DNA from: Leifsonia shinshuensis
GTDB lineage: Bacteria; Actinomycetota; Actinomycetes; Actinomycetales; Microbacteriaceae
Direction: 5' to 3'
DNA length: 64,000 bases
Assembly (NCBI RefSeq): GCF_013410375.1
Contig: NZ_JACCFL010000001.1
Span: forward strand, 124,001-188,000
Numbering within the stretch: position 1 is the stretch's first letter; each line of letters opens with the position of its first letter. The notes under the pieces are model-generated. The model was not told the DNA's origin. It saw nothing but the letters and a program-made list of their open reading frames with translations, and made no database searches. Shown piece by piece: positions 26,484 to 35,700 of this stretch. The translations under genes and the position numbers were made by a program.

Positions 26484-27746
26484 CTACCGCGCCCCCAGCT
26501 CCCGCAGCACCGCCTCCAGCTGGTCCACCGCCCAGTCGATCTCGCTCGGCTCGACGACGATCGGCGGCGCGAGCCGGATCGTGGAGCCGTGGGTGTCCTT
26601 CGCCAGCACGCCGCGCTCCATGAGCAGCTCGCACACTTCGCGCCCGGTCGCGAGCGCCGGGTCGATGTCGATGCCGGCCCAGAGGCCCGCGCCGCGCACC
26701 TCGCGGACGCCGTGGCCGAGCAGCCGGGCGAGGTCGGAGTGCAGGCGGCGCCCGAGGAGCTCCGCGCGTTCCTGCGGCTCCCCCGTCGCCAGGAGGCCGA
26801 CCACAGCCCGGCCGACCGCCGCGGCCAGCGGGTTGCCTCCGAAGGTGGAGCCGTGCTCGCCGGGCTGGATGACGCCGAGCACGTCGCGGTCGCCGACCAC
26901 GGCCGAGACCGGAACGATCCCGCCGCCGAGCGCTTTGCCGAGCAGGTAGAGGTCGGGCACGACACCCACCAGGTCGCACGCGAACGTCGCGCCCACACGG
27001 CCGAGCCCGGACTGGATCTCGTCGGCGATCAGGAGCACCCGGCGCTCGTCGCAGAGCGCCCGGACCGCGGGGAGGAAGTCCGCCGGCGGCACGACGACCC
27101 CGGCCTCGCCCTGGATGGGCTCCACCAGCACCGCCACGGTGTCGTCGTCGATCGCGGCCGCGACGGCGTCCGCGTCGCCGTACGGGACCGTGCGGAAGCC
27201 CGGCGTGTACGGGCCGAAGCCGTCGCGCGCGTCCGGGTCGTCGGAGAAGCTCACGATCGTGATGGTCCGGCCGTGGAAGTTCCCCGCCATCACGACGATG
27301 TTCGCGCGCCCGTCCGGCACGCCCTTCACGCGGTAGCCCCACGCGCGCGCCACTTTGATCGCGGTCTCGACGGCCTCCGCGCCGGTGTTCATCGGCAGCA
27401 CCAGGTCCTTGCCCGCGAGCGCCGCGAGCTCGGCGGCGAACGGGCCGAGCTGGTCGTTGTGGAAGGCGCGGCTGGTCAGCGTGATCCGGTCCAGCTGCGC
27501 CCGCGCCGCGTCGAGCAGCAGCGGGTGGGAGTGGCCGAAGTTGACCGCGGAGTAGGCGGCCAGGCAGTCCAGGTAGCGGCGGCCGTCGATGTCGGTCACC
27601 CAGGCGCCCTCGCCTTCGGCGATGACGACGGGGAGCGGGTGGTAGTTGTGGGCAGCGTGCTCGTCCTCGAGCGCGATCGCCTGCGCCTGGCGCTCCGTCG
27701 GCGCGGGCGTCGACGGGTGGATGCGGTGGGCGACGGTGTCGGTCAT
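26484..27746 (-). CDS. rocD: Ornithine--oxo-acid aminotransferase
   Basis: This class III PLP enzyme of 420 residues converts ornithine to glutamate semialdehyde. Conserved segments are HNYHPLPVVIAEGEGAWV, YLDCLAAYSAVNFGHSHP, MNTGAEAVETAIKVARAW, NFHGRT, ADEIQSGLGR (PLP-binding Asp) and LLGKALGGG with the Schiff-base Lys271. GAGAGGA precedes the ATG at 27744-27746. It is divergent from an Lrp/AsnC regulator gene that most likely controls it. PutA, further along at 32.7 kb, would use the glutamate semialdehyde/P5C formed. Confidence 0.93.
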   Translation of the reverse strand: MTDTVAHRIHPSTPAPTERQAQAIALEDEHAAHNYHPLPVVIAEGEGAWVTDIDGRRYLDCLAAYSAVNFGHSHPLLLDAARAQLDRITLTSRAFHNDQLGPFAAELAALAGKDLVLPMNTGAEAVETAIKVARAWGYRVKGVPDGRANIVVMAGNFHGRTITIVSFSDDPDARDGFGPYTPGFRTVPYGDADAVAAAIDDDTVAVLVEPIQGEAGVVVPPADFLPAVRALCDERRVLLIADEIQSGLGRVGATFACDLVGVVPDLYLLGKALGGGIVPVSAVVGDRDVLGVIQPGEHGSTFGGNPLAAAVGRAVVGLLATGEPQERAELLGRRLHSDLARLLGHGVREVRGAGLWAGIDIDPALATGREVCELLMERGVLAKDTHGSTIRLAPPIVVEPSEIDWAVDQLEAVLRELGAR

Positions 27747-28058
27747 GGTCGTCCTCTCGGGATGGTCGCGGTGGTCGCGAAGGCCAGGCGGCGTCGACGC
27801 GCGCATCGTCGCGGGCGTCATCGCCGAAAGCTCGGAGCTAGTCTCACACGCGGATGTCAGCGATTGGCTGCGTCTTCGCGCACGAAATCGCCGCCCTTCT
27901 GCGTGTCGCGCAGAATTCGTGCACGATGATCCACTGCGCGCACAGCCCCGCGCAGGCGCCCGCGCCCAGAGTTCCACGCACGCCGATCCATTGCGCAGGA
28001 GCGCACGATTCCCGCGTAACGTTCACCTCCGCGCAACGATCCACCGTATGCTTGCGCC
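27747..28058. promoter_or_regulatory. rocD-Lrp divergent control region with repeated motifs
   Basis: This 312-base gap has no gene. It holds three copies of YGCACGA (27878, 27919, 28001; spaced 41 and 82 bases). The first two have more of a palindrome: TTCGCGCACGAA and TCGTGCACGA. A second set, GATCCA followed by YTGCGC, occurs at 27928 and 27985, with GATCCACCG at 28038. Lrp-type regulators often bind such phased sites. A TATGCT box at 28047-28052 is 6 bases before the Lrp GTG. Confidence 0.5.
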
Positions 28059-28496
28059 GTGGACAACCTCGATCGCAGCATCCTCGACCTGCTCCGCCAG
28101 AACGCGCGCGCCGGCTACGGCGACATCGGCGGCGTCGTCGGCCTGTCCGCCTCGGCGGTCAAGCGCCGGGTCGACAAGCTCGTCGGCGACGGGGTCATCC
28201 GCGGCTTCACCATCCAGGTGGACCCCGCCATCGACGGGATGAGCACGGAGGCCTACGTCGAGCTGTTCTGCCGCGGCACCGTGTCGCCCGAGGAGCTGCT
28301 GCGCATCCTCTCGGCCGTCCCCGAGGTCGTCGACGCGGGCACGGTCACCGGCAGCGCCGACGCGATCGTCCACATCCGCTCGCGCGACATCCCGAGCCTG
28401 GAGGCCGCGCTCGAGAAGGTGCGCCTGGCGCCGAACGTCGACCACACCCGGAGCGCGATCGTGCTGTCGCGGCTCATCAACCGCGGCAACAACTGA
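28059..28496 (+). CDS. Lrp/AsnC-family transcriptional regulator
   Basis: The protein of 145 residues has an AsnC-type helix-turn-helix (DRSILDLLRQNARAGYGDIG and LSASAVKRRVDKL) and a RAM/AsnC ligand domain (about residues 65-140, with VDAGTVTGSADAIVHIR). The GTG at 28059 lies 6 bases after a TATGCT box, so it is probably leaderless. Being divergent from rocD, it probably activates or represses ornithine/arginine catabolism and itself. Confidence 0.9.
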   Translation: MDNLDRSILDLLRQNARAGYGDIGGVVGLSASAVKRRVDKLVGDGVIRGFTIQVDPAIDGMSTEAYVELFCRGTVSPEELLRILSAVPEVVDAGTVTGSADAIVHIRSRDIPSLEAALEKVRLAPNVDHTRSAIVLSRLINRGNN

Positions 28497-28545
28497 CGTC
28501 GCGAATCTTCTATCCGCGCGCCGCCGACGGGTGGATGCTGGGCCA

Positions 28546-28971
28546 ATGAGCACGACAGCACGAGCGACCATCCACGTCGACGTCCCGCGCGCGGACGTCT
28601 GGCGCGCCATCACCGACCCGGACACGATCGCGCGCTACCTGTTCGGCAGCCGCGTCAGCACCGACTGGCACGAGGGCAGCCCGATCGTCTACCGCGGCGA
28701 GTGGGAGGGCAGGCCGTACGAGGACAAGGGCACGATCCTGGAGGTCGTCCCCGGCGAGCGCCTCGTCTCCAGCTACTACAGCCCGCTCAGCGGCAAACCG
28801 GACGTCCCGGAGAGCTACCAGACGGTCTCGTACCTCCTCGCCGACGACGCGGGGGGCACCGCGGTGACCGTCACCCAGGACGGCTGCGCCGACGAGGCGG
28901 AGGCCGAGCGGATGAGCGAGAACTGGGGCATGACGTTGGGCTCGCTCAAGTCGGTGGTGGAGCAAACCTGA
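28546..28971 (+). CDS. SRPBCC (AHSA1-type) domain protein
   Basis: This 141-residue protein has a START/SRPBCC fold: TIHVDVPRADVWRAITDPDTIARY at the start, EGRPYEDKGTILEVVPGERLVSSYY in the middle, and the final helix with WGMTLGSLKSVVE. The cavity ligand is unknown. The ATG at 28546 follows a GATGCT box by 6 bases, compatible with a leaderless transcript. It precedes the response-regulator gene but is separated from it by 89 bases. Confidence 0.8.
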   Translation: MSTTARATIHVDVPRADVWRAITDPDTIARYLFGSRVSTDWHEGSPIVYRGEWEGRPYEDKGTILEVVPGERLVSSYYSPLSGKPDVPESYQTVSYLLADDAGGTAVTVTQDGCADEAEAERMSENWGMTLGSLKSVVEQT

Positions 28972-29060
28972 CGTCCGTTCTGCGAGAACATTCAGCGGAC
29001 GTCAAGCGTCCGACCCCCCGATCCGAGCGCGACCACGGCGATCAGTGGCACGATGGGCGC

Positions 29061-29801
29061 ATGAAGTTGCTCGTTGTCGAAGACGATCCGGACATGGGAG
29101 GCCTCGTCGAGCGGGGTCTCGCCGCCGAAGGATACGACGTCACCCTGGTCACCAACGGCGTCGACGCCCTCATCGCGCTGCGCGGGGACACGTTCTCGGC
29201 TGCCGCGATCGACGTCATGCTGCCCGGGATGAGCGGCTTCGAGCTGTGCAGGCACATCCGCGAGGCGGCCAACCCCATGCCGATCCTGCTCCTCACCGCG
29301 CGCGACGCCATCGAGGACCGCGTGCACGGCCTCGACTCCGGCGCCGACGACTACCTGACGAAGCCGTTCGCGTTCGCCGAGCTGGCCGCGCGCGTGCGCG
29401 CCCTGCTGCGCCGCGAGCCCAGCGGGATGCGGCCGCAGGTCAGCGTCGGCCGGCTCACGATCGACTCGCACGAGCACCAGGCACTGGTCTCCGGCCACGA
29501 GATGCCGCTCAGCCGCCGGGAGTTCACCCTGCTGCGGCTGTTCGCCACGAACCCGGACAAGACGCTGTCGCGCGCCGACATCCTCGAGTCGGTCTGGGGC
29601 ACCACGGACAACATCGGGACGAACGTCATCGACCAGTACGTCTCCTACCTGCGCAAGAAGCTCGACCTGGCCGGCGCCGGCCTGTCCATCGTGACGGAGC
29701 GCGGCCGCGGCTACCGGCTCGACGCGAAGAACGCGCTGGAGTCGACGACCGAGGGCAAGCAGGCGGACGCGAAGCAGCCGACGGAGACCCCGGCGCCGTG
29801 A
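29061..29801 (+). CDS. Two-component response regulator, OmpR family
   Basis: The protein of 246 residues has a receiver domain with the acidic pocket VEDD, phospho-acceptor Asp51 (AIDVMLPGMSG), LTA and Lys101 (YLTKPF), and a C-terminal winged helix ending RGRGYRL (about residues 130-225). A tail of 20 polar residues follows. Its TGA overlaps the GTG of the sensor kinase gene by 4 bases, so the pair is cotranslated. The regulated genes are not evident. Confidence 0.92.
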   Translation: MKLLVVEDDPDMGGLVERGLAAEGYDVTLVTNGVDALIALRGDTFSAAAIDVMLPGMSGFELCRHIREAANPMPILLLTARDAIEDRVHGLDSGADDYLTKPFAFAELAARVRALLRREPSGMRPQVSVGRLTIDSHEHQALVSGHEMPLSRREFTLLRLFATNPDKTLSRADILESVWGTTDNIGTNVIDQYVSYLRKKLDLAGAGLSIVTERGRGYRLDAKNALESTTEGKQADAKQPTETPAP

Positions 29802-31279
29802 CCTGGCTGCGGCGCCTGTCGATCACCGCGCGCATCACGATCGGCAGCCTCATCGTCGCCACCCTGTTCGGCCTGGTCGCGGTCGTCGTCATCCGCGTGG
29901 GGGTGTCGTCCATCCTCCACAACGCGACCGTCACCCTCCTCGACAACGACGTGGCCGCCCCGGTCCAGTCGGTCCAGTCGAATCCGACCGGACCGTTCGA
30001 CCTGCCAGGCGGCGGGCAGGAGCTCGCCGTCGTCGACGCGAACGGCGTCATCCTGGACTCCACGCTGCCCACGGCGCTGGAGGACCGGATCGACCGCCTG
30101 CTGGCCCTCCCGCCGACGCCGTCGACCGTGCAGGTCGGCGACGACACGTACGAAGTGCTCGTGAAGGCCGTGCCGACCAAAGCGGGCACCATGCACGTCG
30201 TCGCCGCCCGCAACGACGAGACGACCTCGCTCATCCTCGACCGGCTCACCCTCGCCCTGCTGATCGGCGCGGGCGTCCTGATCCTCGGCTTCGGCGGGGC
30301 GTCCTGGCTGCTGGCGCGTGCGGCGCTGCGGCCGGTCAGCCGGATGCGCGAGCAGGCCGACCGGATCGCCGGCGGCGAGACGGCCGGCAGGGGCGACGAC
30401 GCGGGCCTGCTGACCGTCGGCCCGGCCCAGGACGAGCTGTCCGAGCTGGCGACGACGCTGAACGACCTGATCCGCCGGTTGCGGGCGTCGGCCGACCGCG
30501 AGCGCCAGATGGTGTCCGACGCCAGCCACGAGCTCCGCACGCCGCTGGCCGTGCTGCGCGGCCAGCTGGAGCTGGCGGAGCTGGACGCGGGCGACGCGGA
30601 CGCGCTCCTCGACGACATCCGCTCGTCGCACTCGACCGCCCTGCGGCTGGGGACGCTCGCCAACAACCTGCTCGAGCTGTCGCGCATCGAGGCCGGCCCC
30701 TCCAGCGGACGCATCGACTGGCGGACGCTGGTGGACGAGCTGACCGACGCGATCGACCGCGCGCGCCTGCTGGTCAGCAGCGACGAGGACGACCGGTCGA
30801 TCTCGGTGGACTTCGACTACGACCCCAAGCGCCGCCCGAGCTCGGACTCCCGGATCGCGCTGTCGCCGACCGACTTCGGCCGCATCCTGGACAACCTGCT
30901 CGGCAACGCCATCACGGCGATCCGCAGCCGCGGCGCCCGTTCGGACACCGGCCCGGTGCCGCGGCCGGGCGACGTCGAGCCGTCCGCCCCGGCGGTCGAG
31001 GACGTGGTGAGCGCCGCGTTGCACGTGGAGCCGGACTGGGTCGTCCTCACCGTGCACGACTCCGGGCCCGGCATGCCGGAGGACTTCATCCCGGTGGCAC
31101 TGGACCGGTTCACGCGCGCGGACGGGGCGAGGACGACCTCCCGCGCGGGCGGCGGCGGCGGACTCGGGCTGGCGATCGTGGCCGCGCTGGCGGGCGCCGC
31201 GGGCGGCGGAGTGCAGCTCGCGAACGCGCCGAGCGGCGGCCTCGTGGTCACCGTACGGCTGCCGCTCGTCCGCGCCTGA
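29798..31279 (+). CDS. Sensor histidine kinase
   Basis: The protein of 493 residues has two membrane spans (about residues 12-35 and 148-170) around a small extracellular domain, then a HAMP segment, the dimerisation box with His244 in DASHELRTPLAV, and an ATPase domain (NLLGNAITAI, DSGPGMP, GGGGGLGLAIV). Between the N box and the G1 box there is an unusual stretch of about 35 residues, rich in Pro and acidic residues, that is not part of the standard fold. It is coupled to the response regulator by a GTGA overlap. Its 3' end borders the 52-bp tandem repeat. Confidence 0.9.
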   Translation: MTWLRRLSITARITIGSLIVATLFGLVAVVVIRVGVSSILHNATVTLLDNDVAAPVQSVQSNPTGPFDLPGGGQELAVVDANGVILDSTLPTALEDRIDRLLALPPTPSTVQVGDDTYEVLVKAVPTKAGTMHVVAARNDETTSLILDRLTLALLIGAGVLILGFGGASWLLARAALRPVSRMREQADRIAGGETAGRGDDAGLLTVGPAQDELSELATTLNDLIRRLRASADRERQMVSDASHELRTPLAVLRGQLELAELDAGDADALLDDIRSSHSTALRLGTLANNLLELSRIEAGPSSGRIDWRTLVDELTDAIDRARLLVSSDEDDRSISVDFDYDPKRRPSSDSRIALSPTDFGRILDNLLGNAITAIRSRGARSDTGPVPRPGDVEPSAPAVEDVVSAALHVEPDWVVLTVHDSGPGMPEDFIPVALDRFTRADGARTTSRAGGGGGLGLAIVAALAGAAGGGVQLANAPSGGLVVTVRLPLVRA

Positions 31280-31590
31280 GGCTGCCGCGCCTTCAGTGCC
31301 CGCTGTGGTCGGAGTCCACGCCGGCGCCTGAGAGTCCCGCGCCTTCAGTGCCCGCTGCGGTCGGAGTCCACGCCGGCGCCTGAGAGTCCCGCGCCTTCAG
31401 TGCCCGCTGCGGTCGGAGTCCACGCCGGCGCCTGAGGATCGCGCGCCTTCAGTGCCCGCTGCGGTCCGAGTCCACGCTGGCGCCTGAGGATCGCGCGCCT
31501 TCAGTGCCCGCTGCGGTCCGAGTCCACGCCGGCGCCTGAGGATCGCGCGCCTTCAGTGCCCGCTGCGGTCCGAGTCCACGCCGGCGTCCG
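31272..31590. repeat. 52-bp tandem repeat array (six copies) in a convergent gap
   Basis: A 52-bp unit starting CTTCAGTGCC recurs at exact 52-base steps: 31291, 31343, 31395, 31447, 31499 and 31551. Five copies are complete; the sixth is the last 36 bases of the aldo/keto reductase gene, ending in its stop codon. Units differ at only a few positions, and copies 4-6 share GGTCCGAG against GGTCGGAG in 1-3. Each unit also carries GCGCCTGAG, like the sensor-kinase end at 31272-31280. The unit therefore looks like an amplified junction of the two convergent gene ends. Confidence 0.95.
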
Positions 31591-32401
31591 GGCCTTCGTC
31601 GAGGCTGTCGATGGCCGCGAGGTCGTCCGCGTCGAGCTCGAAGTCGAAGACGGCGAGGTTCTCCGCCATCCGCTCGGGGTTGCGCGACTTGGGGATCGCG
31701 ACGAGGCCGTTCTGAACGTGCCAGCGGAGCACGACCTGGCCGACGGTGCGGTCGTGCTTGGCTGCCACCTCGGCGAGGACCGGCGCGGCGAGGAGGTCGC
31801 CCGAGCCCCCGATCGGGCTCCACGACTCGGTGACGATGCCGTGCTCGACCCCATAGGCTCGCTGCTCGCGGCGCTGAATGGCGGGGCTGAGCTGGATCTG
31901 GTTGACCGCGGGCGTCACCCCCGTCTCGGCGATGAGGCGGTCGAGGTGCGCCGGCTTGAAGTTGGAGACGCCGATCGCGCGCGCCTTGCCGCTCTGCTGC
32001 AACCGGATGAAGGTCTCCCAGGTGGACACGTACTGGTCGCGCGCGGGAAGCGGCCAGTGGATGAGCAGCAGGTCGACGTAGTCGAGCCCGAGCCGCTGCA
32101 GGCTCGCGTCGAGCCCCGCGACCGCGCGGTCGTCGCCCTGGTAGCCACCGTCGAGCTTGGTCGTGACGAACCACTCCTCGCGGGCGAGGCCGCTGCCGCG
32201 GACCCCGCGCCCGACGCCGGTCTCGTTGCCGTACTTGGCGGCGGTGTCGACATGGCGGTAGCCGAGCTCCGCCGCCGCGAGGACGGCGCGCTCGACCTCC
32301 GCGTCGTCGAGCGGCCAGGTCCCGAGGCCGAGCTGCGGGATGCTCGTCCCGGAATTGAGGGCGATCGCGGGCACGGCGGCGGTGGGCGGGTTCTCGGTCA
32401 T
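31553..32401 (-). CDS. Aldo/keto reductase, 2,5-diketo-D-gluconate reductase type
   Basis: The protein of 282 residues has the AKR5-type signature RHVDTAAKYGNETGVG (Asp and Tyr), VTTKLDG (Lys) and LIHWPLP (His), plus IGVSNFKPAHLDRL and the cofactor motif AIPKSRNPERMAEN. It reduces diketogluconate or general aldehydes; the true substrate is unknown. A TACGCT box lies 7 bases before the ATG at 32399-32401 and no ribosome binding site is seen, so it is probably leaderless. The last 36 bases, coding GVDSDRSGH and the stop, form the end copy of the downstream tandem repeat. Confidence 0.9.
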   Translation of the reverse strand: MTENPPTAAVPAIALNSGTSIPQLGLGTWPLDDAEVERAVLAAAELGYRHVDTAAKYGNETGVGRGVRGSGLAREEWFVTTKLDGGYQGDDRAVAGLDASLQRLGLDYVDLLLIHWPLPARDQYVSTWETFIRLQQSGKARAIGVSNFKPAHLDRLIAETGVTPAVNQIQLSPAIQRREQRAYGVEHGIVTESWSPIGGSGDLLAAPVLAEVAAKHDRTVGQVVLRWHVQNGLVAIPKSRNPERMAENLAVFDFELDADDLAAIDSLDEGPDAGVDSDRSGH

Positions 32402-32450
32402 GCGTCTCAGCGTAGCCCCGGGTAAGGTGGCGCTCATCGGAAGGAGTGCC

Positions 32451-32696
32451 ATGTCCGCCACACCCCCGACCCCGTCGGATCCGGATGCTCTCGCCCTGGC
32501 CGTGGAGGCCGCGATCGAAGCCGAGGACCTCGCCGAGCTGCGCCGCCTCGCCGACGCCGGAAGCTCGGACGCCGAGGACGCCCTGGTCGAGCTGGCCGCC
32601 GAGCGCGGCGACCTCGAGGAGCTGCGCCGCCTCGCGGCACTGGGCAACACCGACGCCGCCGACGAGCTCCTGGAGCTCGAGGAGGAAGAGGAGTAG
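32451..32696 (+). CDS. Small acidic helical-repeat protein
   Basis: An 81-residue protein follows a clear AAGGAG site (32441-32446) 4 bases before its ATG. It consists of two similar helical units, DLAELRRLADAGSSDAEDAL and DLEELRRLAALGNTDAADEL, resembling half-TPR or Sel1/ankyrin-like pairs, and ends in five glutamates. It is strongly acidic and has no signal peptide. The function is not recognised. It is divergent from the aldo/keto reductase gene and converges with putA 18 bases beyond its stop. Confidence 0.7.
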   Translation: MSATPPTPSDPDALALAVEAAIEAEDLAELRRLADAGSSDAEDALVELAAERGDLEELRRLAALGNTDAADELLELEEEEE

Positions 32697-32714
32697 CGCC
32701 CGAGCGCTCCTGCC

Positions 32715-35700
32715 CTAGATCACCCCTTCCGAGAAGGTCGTCGGGTTGCCGAAGCGGTGGTTGGTGATCGAGATGGCCTGTTCGTGGAGGAACGGGAGCA
32801 CCTCGATGCGGCCGGACGGAGTGACCGGGCCGCTGTAGATCGCGACGTCGGGGGTTCCGCCGAGGGCTGCGGCGAGGGCCGCCGGGTCGCCGCCGATCAG
32901 GCGGATGCGGTGGGCGGTGACGCGGCGGCCGCGCACGCGCGACAGCCAGTGCTCGTCGGTCTCGACGACGACCTCGACCTCGCGCGACTTGAGCAGCTGC
33001 TGAGTGCCGCGCGGCAGCGCGACGCTCGTGCTCACCGTGAACGGCGAGCGCGCGACCGTGGCCGCCGCCATCACCCGCAGCAGTTCCGGCAGCCCGCTGC
33101 CCTCCGACAGGCGGATGGCGACCGGGACCGGCCGGTAGCGGAAGATGTTGCGCTCCACGCCGAGCCCGGAGACGTCCTTCGCCTGGTGGTACTCGGTGGC
33201 CACGGCGATCGCGTCGCTGAGGGCCGAGCGGCGGACCAGGTCGAACGCGGGGTAGTCCATCGACGACTGGCCGGACTCGATCAGGTCGGACACCCGGGGC
33301 TCCAGGCCGCGCAGGTGGAGGCTGGAGCTCGACGCGCCCGACTCCGGCTGCCACGAGCCCAGGCCGAGCAGGTAGTTGGGGCCGCCCGCCTTGGTGCCGG
33401 CGCCGACCGAGGAGCGCTTCCAGCCGCCGAACGGCTGACGGCGCACGATGGCGCCGGTGATGCCGCGGTTGACGTACAGGTTGCCGGCTTCGACCGTGTC
33501 GAGCCACTGCGCGAGCTCGTCGGAGTCGAGCGAGTGGAGGCCGGCGGTGAGGCCGTACTCGATCGCGTTCTGGAACCGGATCGCCTCGTCGAGGTTGCGG
33601 GCGGTCATGATGCCGAGCACCGGGCCGAAGAACTCGGTGAGGTGGAAGTAGGAGCCCGGCTGCACCCCGGTGCGGATCCCCGGGGACCAGAGCCGCCCGG
33701 TGTCGTCCAGCGGTCGGGGCTCGACCAGCCACTCCTCGTCGGCGCCGAGCGTGGTGAGGGCGTGGAGCAGCTTGCCGGAGGCCGGCTCGATCAGCGGCCC
33801 CATCTGGCTCACCGGGTCCTGCGGGTACCCGACCCGCAGGCTCGTGGTGGCGTCGACGAGCTGGTTGCGGAAGCGCTCCGAGCGCGCGGCGGAGCCGACG
33901 AGGATGACGAGGCTCGCCGCCGAGCACTTCTGGCCGGCGTGGCCGAACGCGCTCTTCACGATGTCGGCCACCGCGAGGTCGTAGTCGGCGCTCGGGGTGA
34001 CGATGATGGCGTTCTTGCCGCTGGTCTCGGCGAGCAGCGGGAGGTCCGGCCGCCAGGACCGGAACAGCTTGGCCGTCTCGTACGAGCCGGTGAGGATCAC
34101 CCGGTCCACGCGCGGGTCGGCGACGAGCTGCCGGCCGAGGTCGTTCTCCGCCACGTCCACGAGCGCCAGGAGCTCCTGCGGGATGCCCGCCTCCCAGAGC
34201 GCCTCCACCATGACCGCCGCGGCCCGGCGCGCCTGCGGCGCCGGCTTGATGACGACACCGCTGCCCGCGGCGAGCGCGGCCAGCACGCCTCCGGCAGGGA
34301 TCGCCACGGGGAAGTTCCACGGCGGCGTGACCACAGTGAGCGCCGACGGGACGAACACGGCGCCCTGCACGGCGTCGAGCTCGCGCGCGAGGGACGCGTA
34401 GTAGTGCGCGAAGTCGACCGCCTCGCTCACCTCGACGTCGGCCTCGGCGATCGTCTTGCCCGTCTCGCCGGCCATGACCTCGATCAGGCGGTCCCGGTTC
34501 GCTTCGAGCGCGTGGCCGGCGCGGTCGAGGACCGCGCCGCGCTCGGAGCCCGGCCGGGCGCCCCACGCCGTCCCCGCCGAACGGACGGCGGTGAGGATCC
34601 TGTCGAGGTGACCCGGGTCGACGACCTCCGCCGCCGCGATGGTGCGGAGGCCGAGCTCGCTCGTGGCGGAGCGGGCAAGGATGCGCCGCCCCCAGCCGCG
34701 GTTGGCGGCGAGCGACGGATCGGTGTCCGCCGTGTTCTGGAATCCCGCCGTGGCGGCACCCGCCACAGCGGGCGCCGGCGGTTCCAGGGCCGCTCCGCCC
34801 GACCCTCTGGTGAGCCCGAGCACGACGCTCGTCAGCCCCTCCGCCTCCGCGCCGGCCGGGCCCGCGGGCCCGTCGACCGTCGCCTCGGCGTCGACCGCGG
34901 GCGGCCGCGTGAACGACTCCGCGGTCTCCTGCTCCCATTCGCGCGAGCGGTCCTGCGTGCGGTTGGGCAGCGGCGCGGCGCCGCGCGGCAGCGGGTCGGC
35001 CTCCAGGTCGGCGACCGAGGCCAGGAAGCGGTCGCGCTCCCGGTCGAACAGCCCGCGGTCGGAGCCGAGCTCGAACACGGCGGACATGAAGTTCTCCTGG
35101 CTCGCGTTCTCCTCCAGGCGGCGGATGAGGTACGAGATCGCGACGTCGAACTCCCCCGGGTCCACCACCGGCGTGTAGAGCAGGAGCTGCCCGACCGTGC
35201 GCTTGACCGCCTCGGCCTGCTCCGTGGCCATGCCGAGCAGCATCTCGAAGTCGATACGCCCGGTCACGCCGCGATGGGAGGCGAGGATCCAGGCGTAGGC
35301 GACGTCGAACAGGTTGTGCCCGGCGACGCCGATCTTGACCGCGTCGGTGTGCTCGGGGGTCAGCGCCCAGTCGAGGACGCGCTTGTAGTTGGTGTCGGTC
35401 GCCTGCTTGCTCCCGTAGGTCGCGAGCGGCCAGCCGTGGATGGCGGCGTCGACCCGCTCCATCGCGAGGTTGGCGCCCTTCACGACGCGGACCTTGATCG
35501 GCGCCCCGCCCTGCGCGCGGCGCCGGGTCGCCCATTCGGTGAGCCCCTGCAGCGCGTCGAGCGCGTCGGGGAGGTACGCCTGGAGCACGATACCCGCCTC
35601 CAGCCCGAGCAGTCCCGGGCGGCCGAGGATGCGCTCGAACACCGCGATCGTCAGGTCGAGGTCGCGGTACTCCTCCATGTCGAGGTTGATGAACTTGGGC

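Noticed and set aside
31272..31590. Possible CRISPR array
   Set aside because: Units are contiguous 52-bp repeats without unique spacers, and there are no cas genes.
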